Shown here in pieces: positions 8,274-17,703 of a DNA stretch of 64,000 nucleotides (positions within the stretch are counted from its first letter, which is position 1; every line of letters starts with the position of its first letter). Under the pieces are notes generated by a model, which worked only from the letters and a program-made list of their open reading frames with translations, did no database searches and had not been told where the DNA came from. The stretch is from an uncultured Alphaproteobacteria bacterium (GTDB taxonomy: Bacteria; Pseudomonadota; Alphaproteobacteria; RF32; CAG-239): NCBI GenBank assembly GCA_934255405.1, contig CAKQNT010000003.1, positions 67,775-131,774 of the forward strand, read 5' to 3'. The position numbers were made by a program, and so were the translations under genes.

Positions 8274-10556
8274 ATGGCTGAAGCAACACCGTTAAAATTT
8301 TCTAAAAAAGATATATGGAATACTGAAGGATATTGTTATTTCAATGAAATATATGATGACGAAAATAAAGAGAAACGGGCGCAGATATATGATGCGCTCT
8401 GTGAGTTGCAAGATGGCAAATATGTCTTTTCAGTTGAGAAATGGCAAAATCTTCATGATGAATATGCCAAATATAATAATGTGAACGAGGCGGTAAAAAA
8501 GCTAGAAGAAAAATATCCTCATAATGAAACTTTACAGCGTTTTATTTCTACAGTTGATGGAGCTCCGCGTAACGAAGTCAACAGTATTAGCATATTTGAG
8601 CAAATCAAAGATAATCCGGAACAAAAAGAGAAATTTGCCTTTCTATCGCAGCTGCAGGAGACGTTTTCTCAAAGTGGCAAAAAAGGTGAGAGCCATCTGG
8701 AGATGCGAGACGGCAAACAAGTCTTGCGAATAAACAACCTCAACGACACCGGTTTGAGCTTTGCCATAATGGATAATTTGTCCATTGTCTTTACCGAAAA
8801 CAAAACTATGACGCAGGCTCAAGTTGCTGCTCTTGCATCATATTTTGATACTACTGATTTGCAAATAGATAATTTTAACGATGCCGGCAATATCAATGTG
8901 GTAGAGACCGAGCAGAGTGGCAAACAGATAGGTTCATTAGAAACTGTTTTTAAGCAATACAATCGCGAGGAATTAGAAAAGCTTTCACTAGATGAACTAT
9001 ATGCGCTTCAGGTCGAAAATGAGAAAAAAGGTATCCCTAATTTTATTCTGGATGATGTGATTTGGAGCAAAGATCTTGCCCAAAAAGAAGCTGCCAACGA
9101 TGGTAAAGATGGTCAAGATGGTCAAAATGGTGAAGATGGTAAAGAGGGTAAAAAGGATAGGTGGTATGACTTAGATATCCCAGATCCTCAGCAACAGGAA
9201 GGTTCCCAAAGTGCAGGACAGTATTCTTCAACAGAACAAGTTTCCGCGCAATCTACCGGAGAGACGCAAAATTCAGAAGAACCGGCCCCTAGCGGCGCTG
9301 CCAGAGAACCATCATTTGCAGATGAATTAAGTGATCTAGAGCCTAATTACAGCATGAGCAAAATGAAAAGCAAAATCTATGCTCGTGCCGAGATTATGCG
9401 CATCAGCAAACGTTGTATTGTTTCTCGGCGCTTGCCCGATGGCAGTATAGCTATTGCTTTTTATGGCAGCGAAGATGATGTTGTCAAAGACTGCAAAATG
9501 GATCCCAAAACCGGCGTGGTCAGACACACCAAGCGCGTAGGATTTATTGTTAAGCCGGGGCGCCCTCCATGCGCAAAGCTTTATCTGCCGCAAGGCGCCA
9601 AGATGGAATCCGCCTATGCCAAAGCGATTCTTAGTGGTTTCAAGTCCTGCGGTTATCCCTATTTCAAAATGCCTAGTGCGGCCGATGGTTTTGGCGGAGA
9701 TGTGTTCAACGCATTTTTAGAGGCAGCCGGAGACCAATTGATGGTTCCTACCGGTATAAACCTTGGCGCCGATCACCTGCGTGTTATGCTTGATGTGGCC
9801 GAAGATAAGAAAAAAGGCGACAAAGCCGATACTAAAGATATGCTTGAGTTTAAGATGCGCCTGATTGAGCAGATAAATGAGCAAATAGCCGGCAAGTCGG
9901 GTGACAAAGAAGTCAAGGTACGCGAAATCCGCGATCGTTTGGTCAGCGACGTCAGATTGCAACTATACCATGACAATACATTTCCGGCGATAAAGAATTT
10001 TATTAATGATGGTATTCAAGGACGCTTGCCCAATCAAGATGCAAAATGGTCGCAGATTGATTTGGGTTGCGCTTATAAGGCCTTTGCTGAGATTACCAAA
10101 GAAATTGCCGATGGCAGACTTAACTTTAAGCATACTGAAGACCAGACTTCATATCTTATGGATCTTATGCAACAAAGGATGCAAAAAGCCAAACCCGATG
10201 TTGAAAAAACATTTAATATCCATTTGGGTGGTTCGGCAGAAACCGGAGATTATGGAGATGTTAAAGAAAGTGCAATCGCCGGTAAATGCAACAACGCTCT
10301 TGCCGCTATTAAAGAGGATATGAATCGCACTCTAGAAACAGTTGCCGGATGTGGTTCTGAGTTTGCGAAGTTTGAATTAAAAATTAATGAACGAGGCGTA
10401 TTGGCTCCCAAAACAAATTGTACGCAAGTTCAAGGTCAAAATGGTAAAGACGTAAATGTATATACAATAAAACCTCGTCCTATACCTGGGGTTGCGAGCG
10501 GTAACTCTGGAAACACCATCTCACCAATACAAAATCGCGGTGGCACTTCCAGATAA
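8274..10556 (+). CDS. Large hypothetical protein with short collagen-like stretch
   Basis: This 760-residue protein lacks a signal peptide and membrane segments and is rich in charged residues. Residues about 275-295 are a GXX repeat (GKDGQDGQNGEDGKEG), encoded by near-perfect GATGGTCAA-type units at about 9100-9155. A Ser/Gln/Glu-rich linker follows. A globular C-terminal half begins near residue 360 (YSMSKMKSKIYARAEIM) with SRRLPDGSIAIAFYGSEDD. I recognise no domain. AAAGGA precedes the ATG, and the gene has its own promoter candidate and terminator. It lies directly upstream of a DGR target gene, but nothing in its sequence links it functionally. Confidence 0.75.
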   Translation: MAEATPLKFSKKDIWNTEGYCYFNEIYDDENKEKRAQIYDALCELQDGKYVFSVEKWQNLHDEYAKYNNVNEAVKKLEEKYPHNETLQRFISTVDGAPRNEVNSISIFEQIKDNPEQKEKFAFLSQLQETFSQSGKKGESHLEMRDGKQVLRINNLNDTGLSFAIMDNLSIVFTENKTMTQAQVAALASYFDTTDLQIDNFNDAGNINVVETEQSGKQIGSLETVFKQYNREELEKLSLDELYALQVENEKKGIPNFILDDVIWSKDLAQKEAANDGKDGQDGQNGEDGKEGKKDRWYDLDIPDPQQQEGSQSAGQYSSTEQVSAQSTGETQNSEEPAPSGAAREPSFADELSDLEPNYSMSKMKSKIYARAEIMRISKRCIVSRRLPDGSIAIAFYGSEDDVVKDCKMDPKTGVVRHTKRVGFIVKPGRPPCAKLYLPQGAKMESAYAKAILSGFKSCGYPYFKMPSAADGFGGDVFNAFLEAAGDQLMVPTGINLGADHLRVMLDVAEDKKKGDKADTKDMLEFKMRLIEQINEQIAGKSGDKEVKVREIRDRLVSDVRLQLYHDNTFPAIKNFINDGIQGRLPNQDAKWSQIDLGCAYKAFAEITKEIADGRLNFKHTEDQTSYLMDLMQQRMQKAKPDVEKTFNIHLGGSAETGDYGDVKESAIAGKCNNALAAIKEDMNRTLETVAGCGSEFAKFELKINERGVLAPKTNCTQVQGQNGKDVNVYTIKPRPIPGVASGNSGNTISPIQNRGGTSR

Positions 10557-10564
10557 ATTTATAA

Positions 10565-10597
10565 GAAAAGAGCGGGAGATAATCCCGCTCTTTCCCT
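10565..10597 (+). terminator. Intrinsic terminator
   Basis: AAAGAGCGGGA/TCCCGCTCTTT stem with a GATAA loop, 10 nt after the stop of the 760-aa gene. The T run is short and interrupted. Confidence 0.8.
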
Positions 10598-10615
10598 ATC
10601 TTCTAAACAACAACT

Positions 10616-10688
10616 GAAATTCAATTTCTTTTGCCGTTCATATCTGAAGATATTTATTCACTCATACCGGTAAAAGAAACTTAATTTC
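10616..10688. repeat. Imperfect 21-bp inverted repeat in a gene gap
   Basis: The arms 10616-10636 and 10668-10688 match at 18 of 21 positions around a 31-nt loop. The 343-nt gap 10557-10899 otherwise holds a terminator at its left end, a short direct repeat (GACTAAAGACTAATGACTAATGAC, about 10750) and a promoter at its right end. The fold could be a structured RNA or a decayed mobile-element end. Confidence 0.5.
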
Positions 10689-10838
10689 AAACTACCGCCA
10701 TCGTGAATACTCAAGATATAATTCTTGTTTTGATACCTTCAAGCCTGTATAGACTAAAGACTAATGACTAATGACCGACAATCAATATGATATGCATTGT
10801 TAGCATTAATAAGTTTGTCCACCCTCTACAATCAATTG

Positions 10839-10867
10839 TTTACAAACAACAGCTTCTATGTTAAAAT
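10839..10867 (+). promoter_or_regulatory. Candidate promoter of the two-VR secreted protein gene
   Basis: TTTACA, a 17-nt spacer and TAAAAT lie 32 nt upstream of the ATG at 10900. Confidence 0.55.
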
Positions 10868-10899
10868 ATTAACAATATTGTATACATAGGAGTAATGAT

Positions 10900-13236
10900 A
10901 TGCGTGGAATTTGCTTGACGTTAGCACTAGTTTTAACCAGCACATTGGCTTTGGCAAAATCACATTTCCTGCCGGATTATCAAGGCGCCGGACTAGATGA
11001 ACGCGTGCAAGAATTTGAAAATCCGCACACTACTAACACTTGTTCAGTTTATGGCATGTATAGCAGTTCAAGCCAAAGCGGTATGATCTGCAGCGTCACC
11101 TATCCGGCTTCCGGTCTAACCTGTTACACCTGCCAACCTTGCGATAGCGCATATCAATACACCACAGTGGAGTGTCCAGCTCCTACATATAGCTTATCCG
11201 AGCAATGCGGTGGCAAATATAAAAACTGCAATTGCGACATCACATTATATCCAACCACTTTTACCACCACCGGCTGTCCGCGGGGTTTGATTCCCGATAC
11301 TGATGATTATTGCGAGGACAAGCCCGACGGCACCAAACACTATGCCTGTGTCAGACCGGTGTGCAAGCCGGATAACATTATGGTAGAAGATTGCCAAGCC
11401 CAAGGCGACGGCCACAATTGCATCGCTTCTACAGAGGAAAATTGCACTGATTATTGCGATATCAGTGGCTGTCAGGATAAATGTGCTTACTTAAGACGCA
11501 CCGGACAAGCGCGTTCCGATTGTCAATACGGCTGTGCTGTCGGCAAAGAAGTCAGCGGTTGCACAGATTTATGTTATGAATGCGGAGAGAAACCAGAATC
11601 TCCCACCAATACTTGTGCGGATATTTATGACGGCAAAAGCAATACCACGGCAATCATCAGTCAGCTGGGAGCAGATGCGCTGGCGGCAACCGCGGCTAAT
11701 CAATATTATGTCGGCGACAAGAACGGTGATTTTGGACAAGGCAAGTGGTATCTGCCGAGTATTGGCGAACTGGTTGATATGTATGGCGTTGATCCGGATC
11801 AGATAACTTCTGGCAGCGGCACAAGCGGTGCAACCGGCGGCTATATAGAAAGAATCAATAACGCACTTATAGCACTGTACGATAAGGGTATTGATACTGA
11901 TATTCTGTCGGATACCTATTGGTCGTCATCAGAACATTCCGCGGATCATGTCTGGACACTAACGGCATCTTCTGCCAATGGTTCGGGTAACCGCTCTTAT
12001 ACCCTGAAAGATTATCCTGACCGGATTTATGTCCGCCCCTTTTTGCAGGTCGAGAACTGCTTTGTTGTTCAAGTTGTTCAATATAATGCGCCATCTCCGC
12101 AAATTGGGCAAATCGTTTATGATGATAAGAGTTGGGGCAATGTTAGGGATTACTACAGCTGGAGCAGCTCAAAACCGGTCGGAATAATTGCCTCTGTTAA
12201 TAGAACTGATGGTTCGGTCAAGATTGTCAGCCTTAAGAATTTGACTTTCAGCACCACAGACAGCAGCGGTAACTTTGATGCTGATAATCCTTATGGCGGC
12301 AAGTATGAAGAGAGTACTTGGGCACCGTATGATAAAAGAGCAGCAAATGTTATCGGTGTTCCCAATTATAGCAGTGACAAGCTCAAGACTATGCTAAAAA
12401 AATGTGCAGCTAAGGATGTGGAAAACAGTTGTCCTATTGATAACGCTGGACTGGTTGCTATATTTGACGGCAAAAGCAATACCCAAAAAATTGTAGCGCA
12501 ATTGGGCGAAAAAGGTCTAGTGGCTTATGCCACAACCCAATTCTATGTTGGCGATAAAAACGGTGACTTTGGGCAGGGCAATTGGTATCTGCCGGCGATT
12601 GGCGAACTGATTGATATGTATGGAACCGATACCTCAAAAATAAATGCGTCAATTAGCGACAGCGGAGCTTTAGGCAATGTTATGGCAAAAATTAATGCCG
12701 CTCTTGCCACGCTGAAAGATAAAGGAGCAGAGGCCGGGAAGCTTACGGAGCATTATTGGAGCTCTTCTGAGGGATCTGCAAAAGTTGCGTGGAAAATAGT
12801 TTCAACTACCGGCTTCCGTAATCTTGACCCAAAGGAATCTGCTGTTTTTACCAGGCCAATACTGTTGTTGGAGAACTGTTTTAATCCATCTATTGTTTCC
12901 AGCTCAGATGAAAACATTGCGCCAGCCCCAAAAATCGGTGATGTAATGTATGAGGACAAAAGCTATGGTTCTGCCGAAAATTATGATGCAAACAAAAAAG
13001 CGGTTGGAATAGTTATTGCTGTTGCTACGGATGGATCTGTTAAAATTATAAGTCTAAAAGATTTAACTTTTAGTTCCTATAACAGCGCCGGAAATTTTAA
13101 TCCGGAGAATCCTTATGGGGCAAGAGGAAAGCTCGCATCTTGGGCAACTGGTGATAAGGTGTCTGAAGATATTACAGAGATTCCGAGCCCTGACCTTACT
13201 CGTGTCTATCGCCAGTGCATTACATGCAAATTGTAG
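10900..13236 (+). CDS. Secreted Cys-rich protein with two DUF1566-like variable domains
   Basis: This 778-residue protein begins with a signal peptide (cleavage near ALA-KS, residue 20). A Cys-rich region (about 30-230) has many CxxC and CxxxC pairs. Two tandem units follow. Unit 1 has YVGDKNGDFGQGKWYLPSIG, YWSSSEH at residue 340, and GQIVYDDKSWGN. Unit 2 has the same order, with YWSSSEG at residue 619 and GDVMYEDKSYGS. Each YWSS...RP segment parallels the DGR template at 61729-61846. DUF1566/Lcl-type domains are known to take part in binding and to serve as DGR targets. An extracellular, disulphide-rich receptor or adhesin is the likely role (inference). No anchor motif is seen at the C-terminus, which ends in CITCKL. 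Confidence 0.85.
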   Translation: MRGICLTLALVLTSTLALAKSHFLPDYQGAGLDERVQEFENPHTTNTCSVYGMYSSSSQSGMICSVTYPASGLTCYTCQPCDSAYQYTTVECPAPTYSLSEQCGGKYKNCNCDITLYPTTFTTTGCPRGLIPDTDDYCEDKPDGTKHYACVRPVCKPDNIMVEDCQAQGDGHNCIASTEENCTDYCDISGCQDKCAYLRRTGQARSDCQYGCAVGKEVSGCTDLCYECGEKPESPTNTCADIYDGKSNTTAIISQLGADALAATAANQYYVGDKNGDFGQGKWYLPSIGELVDMYGVDPDQITSGSGTSGATGGYIERINNALIALYDKGIDTDILSDTYWSSSEHSADHVWTLTASSANGSGNRSYTLKDYPDRIYVRPFLQVENCFVVQVVQYNAPSPQIGQIVYDDKSWGNVRDYYSWSSSKPVGIIASVNRTDGSVKIVSLKNLTFSTTDSSGNFDADNPYGGKYEESTWAPYDKRAANVIGVPNYSSDKLKTMLKKCAAKDVENSCPIDNAGLVAIFDGKSNTQKIVAQLGEKGLVAYATTQFYVGDKNGDFGQGNWYLPAIGELIDMYGTDTSKINASISDSGALGNVMAKINAALATLKDKGAEAGKLTEHYWSSSEGSAKVAWKIVSTTGFRNLDPKESAVFTRPILLLENCFNPSIVSSSDENIAPAPKIGDVMYEDKSYGSAENYDANKKAVGIVIAVATDGSVKIISLKDLTFSSYNSAGNFNPENPYGARGKLASWATGDKVSEDITEIPSPDLTRVYRQCITCKL
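11917..12060 (+). repeat. VR2, DGR variable-repeat-like segment
   Basis: It starts YWSSSE, like the TR-encoded peptide. The five TR Asn codons after SSSE are read here as His, Ser, Ala, Asp and His, all reachable by A changes in AAY. The middle carries a few extra codons relative to the TR, and the segment ends VRPFLQVENC. The extra codons mean it was not copied directly from this TR. Confidence 0.6.
12754..12879 (+). repeat. VR3, DGR variable-repeat-like segment
   Basis: This second variable segment of the same protein runs YWSSSE to TRPILLLENC. At protein level it aligns to the TR without gaps, with varied residues at most TR Asn positions (Gly, Ser, Ala, Lys, Val, Phe, Asn, Leu, Asp, Pro). 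Framework residues W, SSSE, W, G, R, K and RP are kept. Confidence 0.6.
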
Positions 13237-13341
13237 GCTAATTAAGGGGGAAAATCTGTGAGCGGAGCGAAGTATCCAGCATGTTCCTGACTTTTCGCAA
13301 CGCTCAGAGCGACAGTTAAAACACAGGGCAACAACAGGCAC

Positions 13342-13440
13342 TGTCTTTGCGCGAACGGCGTCAGCCGCGAGAAGCAATCCATCTTTATCTTAAGGTAAAA
13401 TGGATTGCTTCGGTTTACTAGCGTTCACTTCGCAATGACA
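13342..13440. repeat. Palindromic repeat, family B copy 1
   Basis: The outer arms are TGTCTTTGCGCGAA and TTCGCAATGACA, and the inner arms are AAGCAATCCAT and ATGGATTGCTT. This layout matches the widespread intergenic repeat with GCAATCCA/TGGATTGC arms. Further, partly degenerate copies are at 33833, 61405 and 63911. The gap 13237-13594 is filled by this copy and the family C copy to its right; no gene is seen. Confidence 0.8.
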
Positions 13441-13459
13441 GATTCTGACGAGCGAAACA

Positions 13460-13594
13460 GGCACCATCCCGAACAACGAACATAGTGAGTTGTGAGTATA
13501 TTCTTGAGAATGCCCGTGCCGGCTCGGCACCGAGCGCCGAGCCAACGGCGAGCAAGCGAGTAAATTCTTGCTTATGCCTCCAGGCGCTGCCTGG
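13460..13594. repeat. Family C intergenic element copy 1
   Basis: It contains CCCGAACAACGAACATAGTGAG followed by hairpins (GTGCCGGCTCGGCAC and CCAGGCGCTGCCTGG). Related elements are at 24264 and 36102. It abuts the 3' end of the leftward glgP gene, so it probably serves as its terminator region. Confidence 0.65.
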
Positions 13595-16054
13595 TTAGCA
13601 AGGTTTGATATGCCAAATGTTTTTAGCGTATTCCATCACTGCACGATCGGAGGTAAACTTGCCGATACGAGCCACATTCAAGATAGCTTTGCGAGTCCAC
13701 TCATCTTTATTTTGGAAATCCTTTTCAATCTTTTTCATTGCAGTATCGAAAGCTTCCAAATCAGCCAAAACAAAGAAGTAATCACGATTAATCAGTTCCT
13801 CAAATATCGGCTTAAAGAGCAACACATAATCTTTTTCGCAAAACATATTAGAGTTTACGGCATTTAGAATACGTTTTACATAATTGTTCTTTTCATAAAT
13901 TTCCCGCGGGTTATAAGTCGGGCGCATATCGTTAACTTGTTTTTCTGTCAGTCCGAAGAGGTAGAAGTTTTCAGCGCCTACTTCATTGCGGATTTCAATG
14001 TTTGCGCCATCCAGTGTCCCGAGGGTGAGGGCGCCGTTAAGGGCAAACTTCATATTGCCGGTGCCGCTGGCCTCAAATCCGGCGGTTGAAGATTGAACGC
14101 TGACATCTGCGGCCGGAATCATAACCTCTGCCAAAGATACCTTATAGTCGGGAATAAACACAACTTTAAGCATATCATTGACTTTGGGATCAGAGTTAAC
14201 AACTTCTGCCACGTTGTTAATAAGTTTGATGATCAGCTTTGCAAAGTTATAAGACGGAGCCGCCTTGCCGGCAAAGATATATGTTTTTGGAGTAATCGGT
14301 TTGACATTATCTTTAATAATTGCCAGATAATCGCCGATAACCTGCAAAATGGTCATAAGCTGGCGTTTGTATTCATGAATACGTTTAGAATGCACAATGA
14401 AAATGCTCTCTGGATTGACCATGATTCCGGCGGCGCGGAAAATACGCTGTGCCAAAGCCTTTTTGTTGGCCACTTTAACCGCGGCAAATTCTTTAACAAA
14501 CTTTTTATCTTCAGCCAGCGGTTCCAGTTTTTTGAGCTCAGTCAGTTTGGTAACCCAGCCATCACCGATTTCTGTGGTAATGAGGTCGGCCAAAGCGGTG
14601 TTGGCGTGCAAGAGCCAGCGGCGCGGAGTAATACCATTGGTAACGTTGGTGAATTTTTCCGGCCATAGTTCATAAAATTCGGGTACCAGTTTGGTTTTGA
14701 TAAGTTCGGAGTGGATTGCCGCCACGCCGTTAACCGAGAAAGAGCCGACAATTGAGAGATTGGCCATACGGATAATCTGGTTGTTGCCATCGCCCGAAAC
14801 AATAGAAACCTTAGCCAGTTTGGCCTGATCTTCGCCAAACTTAGAGCGGGCAAAGTCCATAAAACGGCGGTTTATTTCATAAATAATCTGCAGGTGGCGG
14901 GGCAGCATACGTCCGATAATTCGAGCCGGCCATGTCTCCAGAGCTTCCGGCAGCAAAGTGTGGTTAGTGTATGCAAATACCTTAGAAGTAACATTCCAAG
15001 CATCTTCCCATTCCTGCCCATAGACATCGACCAGCAGGCGCATCATTTCGGCAATGGCGATTGCCGGATGCGTATCATTCAGTTGAATAACCACTTTTTC
15101 CGGCAGCTGGCTAAAGTCTTCGCTCTTTTCCAAAAAACGACGCAAAATATCCTGAATTGCGCAAGAGGCAAAGAAGTATTGCTGTTTAAGGCGCAACTCT
15201 TTTCCGGATTCCACTGCATCAGACGGATACAAAACCTTAGAAACGGTTTCGGTTTCGATTTTTTCTTTCATAGCCTCGATGTAGCCGCCTTCATTGAAGA
15301 TGTTAATATCCAGCTCATCATCGGTTTTGGCGGAGAACAGGCGCAGATAGTTTACGGATTTGCCGGCATATCCGACAATCGGAAAGTCAAACGGCACGCC
15401 GTATATAGTTTTAGTGTTCATCCAAACAAAGCTTTTTTGTCCGTTAGGATTATCCAGCACCTCAACATCACCATAAATCGGGATTTTTACAATTCTATCG
15501 TGGCGGGCAAACTGCCATGGAGAGTTCTCTGCCGGCCAGCTGTCTGCCTGCTCAACTTGATAGCCGTTTTCAAACTTTTGCTTAAACAAACCGAACTGAT
15601 AATCGATTCCATAGCCGAAACCGGCCAAGCCCAGCGAAGCCATAGAGTCCAGATAGCAGGCGGCCAAACGTCCGAGACCGCCGTTACCCAGCGCCGGATC
15701 ATATTCGGTATCAAAAATTTCTTCCAAAGAAAAGTTTGGAAAACCATCAATCTTAACATTTTTCATAATATCAAACAGACCAAGATTGTGGAGATTGTTT
15801 TCCAAAGAACGGCCGATAAGATATTCTATTGAAAGGTAATAAACCCTTTTGGAGTTGCATTTATTGTAGCGGGCAATGGTCTCATACATCTTGTCCATGG
15901 CAAATTCTCGCACTGCCAAAGAAATAGCCTGCAGAGCCTCGTCTTTGGTGAGTTCGCAAGTGCGTTTGCCAATAAAATATTTAATATAATGCTCAATCGA
16001 AAGTTTGAGGCGAGCCCGATCAATTTCACTAATAATCGCAGAATTTTTTTTCAC
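13595..16054 (-). CDS. glgP: Glycogen/maltodextrin phosphorylase
   Basis: This enzyme phosphorolyses alpha-1,4-glucans to glucose-1-phosphate using pyridoxal phosphate. The 819 residues match the family. The N-terminal part has YYLSIEYLIGRSL and the conserved DPALGNGGLGRLAACYLDS. The PLP lysine lies in EASGTGNMKFALNGALTLGT near the C-terminus, and the active-site loop is HSKRIHEYKRQL. No other glycogen genes are in the window. The gene stands alone, convergent with the 778-aa secreted protein gene. Confidence 0.97.
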   Translation of the reverse strand: MKKNSAIISEIDRARLKLSIEHYIKYFIGKRTCELTKDEALQAISLAVREFAMDKMYETIARYNKCNSKRVYYLSIEYLIGRSLENNLHNLGLFDIMKNVKIDGFPNFSLEEIFDTEYDPALGNGGLGRLAACYLDSMASLGLAGFGYGIDYQFGLFKQKFENGYQVEQADSWPAENSPWQFARHDRIVKIPIYGDVEVLDNPNGQKSFVWMNTKTIYGVPFDFPIVGYAGKSVNYLRLFSAKTDDELDINIFNEGGYIEAMKEKIETETVSKVLYPSDAVESGKELRLKQQYFFASCAIQDILRRFLEKSEDFSQLPEKVVIQLNDTHPAIAIAEMMRLLVDVYGQEWEDAWNVTSKVFAYTNHTLLPEALETWPARIIGRMLPRHLQIIYEINRRFMDFARSKFGEDQAKLAKVSIVSGDGNNQIIRMANLSIVGSFSVNGVAAIHSELIKTKLVPEFYELWPEKFTNVTNGITPRRWLLHANTALADLITTEIGDGWVTKLTELKKLEPLAEDKKFVKEFAAVKVANKKALAQRIFRAAGIMVNPESIFIVHSKRIHEYKRQLMTILQVIGDYLAIIKDNVKPITPKTYIFAGKAAPSYNFAKLIIKLINNVAEVVNSDPKVNDMLKVVFIPDYKVSLAEVMIPAADVSVQSSTAGFEASGTGNMKFALNGALTLGTLDGANIEIRNEVGAENFYLFGLTEKQVNDMRPTYNPREIYEKNNYVKRILNAVNSNMFCEKDYVLLFKPIFEELINRDYFFVLADLEAFDTAMKKIEKDFQNKDEWTRKAILNVARIGKFTSDRAVMEYAKNIWHIKPC

Positions 16055-16185
16055 TTTAATAACTCCTGTAGGGAAAAATACCGAATTATCCCAAGCCTAG
16101 TAAAAATTGTTTGAAATATGGTTAATATATAATCCTTTTTGTCGGCGAAATCAGAGAAAATACAATTTTTTTTGCGAAAAATTTA

Positions 16186-16214
16186 TTGTAAATTAACTCC
16201 CATACTAATATAAT
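16186..16214 (+). promoter_or_regulatory. Promoter of tolC
   Basis: TTGTAA, a 17-nt spacer and a perfect TATAAT lie 33 nt upstream of the ATG at 16248. Confidence 0.75.
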
Positions 16215-16247
16215 CAGCAACAATTGTGATTAATATTGAGGTACAAG

Positions 16248-17624
16248 ATGAAATATGGTTTTATTGCCGGACTTATGGCGGCAACATCAATTGCTTTGGC
16301 AACAGCTCCCGCCTCAGCCGGAAGTATTTTTGAGGCACTGAGCGAAACATACAATACCAACCCGACTTTGCAAGCTGAGCGCGCTTATCTGCGTTCTGTG
16401 GATGAGAACGTGGCAATCGCCAAATCAGGCTATCGTCCGACTGTGGCCTTGACCGGCTCTTATCGTGACACTCACAACAATGTTGATTCCGATAGTTCTT
16501 ATGGGCGTGTCGGCGGGGGCGATACCACCAACAAAAGTATGGCGGCCAAACTCTCTCAGCCGTTGTTTAGCGGTTTTTCTACCGTAAACTCTGTCAAATC
16601 CGCGGATCAGGCTGTTCGCGCTGAGCAAAACAACCTTTACAATGTTGAACAGCAGGTTTTGCTTGATGCCTCAACCGCATATCTGGATGTTCTGCGCGAT
16701 GAGGCCATTGTTGAGTTGCAAAAAAATAATGAAAAACTACTCAAAAAACGTTTGGATGAGACCAAACAGCGCTTTAATGTCGGCGAGGTAACCCGTACCG
16801 ATGTTTCGCAGGCTAAAGCCCGCTACTCTCAGGCTATGTCCGATCGCATCGCCGCCGAGGGAACCTTGGAGGTTTCCAAAGCCTCTTATGCCAAAATTAT
16901 CGGTTCTGCACCAGATAAACTGGAAGAGCCCAAAGTAGTTAGCGGTATGTTGCCCAAAAGTTATGATGAGGCCATGAATATTGCTCTTAAAAACAACTAT
17001 TCCATCAAACAGGCCAAACACCTCTACAATTCTAAGGGCTATGCCGTATACGCCAACACCGGCGCTCTAATGCCGCAGTTGAGTTTTGATGCCGCCGCCT
17101 CTAAAGTTAAGTCTGAAAATGACAACGCTCTGAGCGGCGATACTACTACAGATAGTGTCGAGTGGGGGCTTAATCTGAGTATTCCGTTGTACAATGCCGG
17201 TGAGAGTCGTGCCAAAATCCGTCAGAGCAAACATCAAAAATGGCAGGCGCAAGAAGTTATGATGGAAACCGAACGTCAGGTTAGAGCCACGTTTTCCAGC
17301 GCTTGGGAGATTATGAAAGCCAACGAAACCAAAATTTCCGCCATCAAAGAGCAGGTTAAGGCCAACGAGATTGCTTTGGACGGCGTGCAAAAAGAAGAGG
17401 CTTTGGGTAATCGCACTATCTTAGATGTGTTAGATGCCTATCAGGAGTTGCTTAACTCCAGTGTTAATGAAGTCACTGCCCGCCGCAACTACTATGTTTC
17501 AGCCATGAATGTTTTGGTTTCTATGGGCAAGTTGACTGCTAAGGATTTGAACTTGGATGTTAAACTCTATGATGCCAAAAAGTATTACAAAGAAACCAAG
17601 GGCAAGTGGCTGTCATTAAATTGA
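16248..17624 (+). CDS. tolC: TolC-family outer membrane efflux protein
   Basis: This outer membrane channel serves type I secretion and tripartite efflux. The ATG at 16248 is preferred over an upstream TTG because GAGG stands 6 nt before it. A signal peptide (APASA-GS, about residue 26) precedes two homologous coiled-coil halves, with the TolC features ETYNTNPTLQAERAYLRS and, in the second half, WGLNLSIPLYNAGESRAKIRQ. The last part, EALGNRTILDVLDAYQELLNS, is the conserved second-repeat signature. At 458 residues it has family length. The order tolC-popZ-valS is that of Caulobacter-type genomes. Confidence 0.93.
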   Translation: MKYGFIAGLMAATSIALATAPASAGSIFEALSETYNTNPTLQAERAYLRSVDENVAIAKSGYRPTVALTGSYRDTHNNVDSDSSYGRVGGGDTTNKSMAAKLSQPLFSGFSTVNSVKSADQAVRAEQNNLYNVEQQVLLDASTAYLDVLRDEAIVELQKNNEKLLKKRLDETKQRFNVGEVTRTDVSQAKARYSQAMSDRIAAEGTLEVSKASYAKIIGSAPDKLEEPKVVSGMLPKSYDEAMNIALKNNYSIKQAKHLYNSKGYAVYANTGALMPQLSFDAAASKVKSENDNALSGDTTTDSVEWGLNLSIPLYNAGESRAKIRQSKHQKWQAQEVMMETERQVRATFSSAWEIMKANETKISAIKEQVKANEIALDGVQKEEALGNRTILDVLDAYQELLNSSVNEVTARRNYYVSAMNVLVSMGKLTAKDLNLDVKLYDAKKYYKETKGKWLSLN

Positions 17625-17645
17625 TGATATTTGCACAAAAGTTGC

Positions 17646-17673
17646 TTGATAATACGGGATTTTTGTGTAGAAT
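17646..17673 (+). promoter_or_regulatory. Candidate promoter of popZ
   Basis: TTGATA, a 16-nt spacer and TAGAAT lie 30 nt upstream of the popZ ATG, in the 79-nt gap after tolC. Confidence 0.5.
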
Positions 17674-17703
17674 AAGCTCAAGTTAATAAATTGGAATGTA
17701 AAA

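Noticed and set aside
11917..12879. VR2 and VR3 as direct recent products of the TR at 61729
   Set aside because: VR2 has extra codons and both differ at many non-adenine positions including synonymous sites. They share ancestry with the TR target family but are not fresh copies.
14894..15832. Long rightward ORF opposite glgP
   Set aside because: It is the antisense shadow of a clearly recognised phosphorylase, with Phe/His/Gln-rich composition typical of antisense frames.
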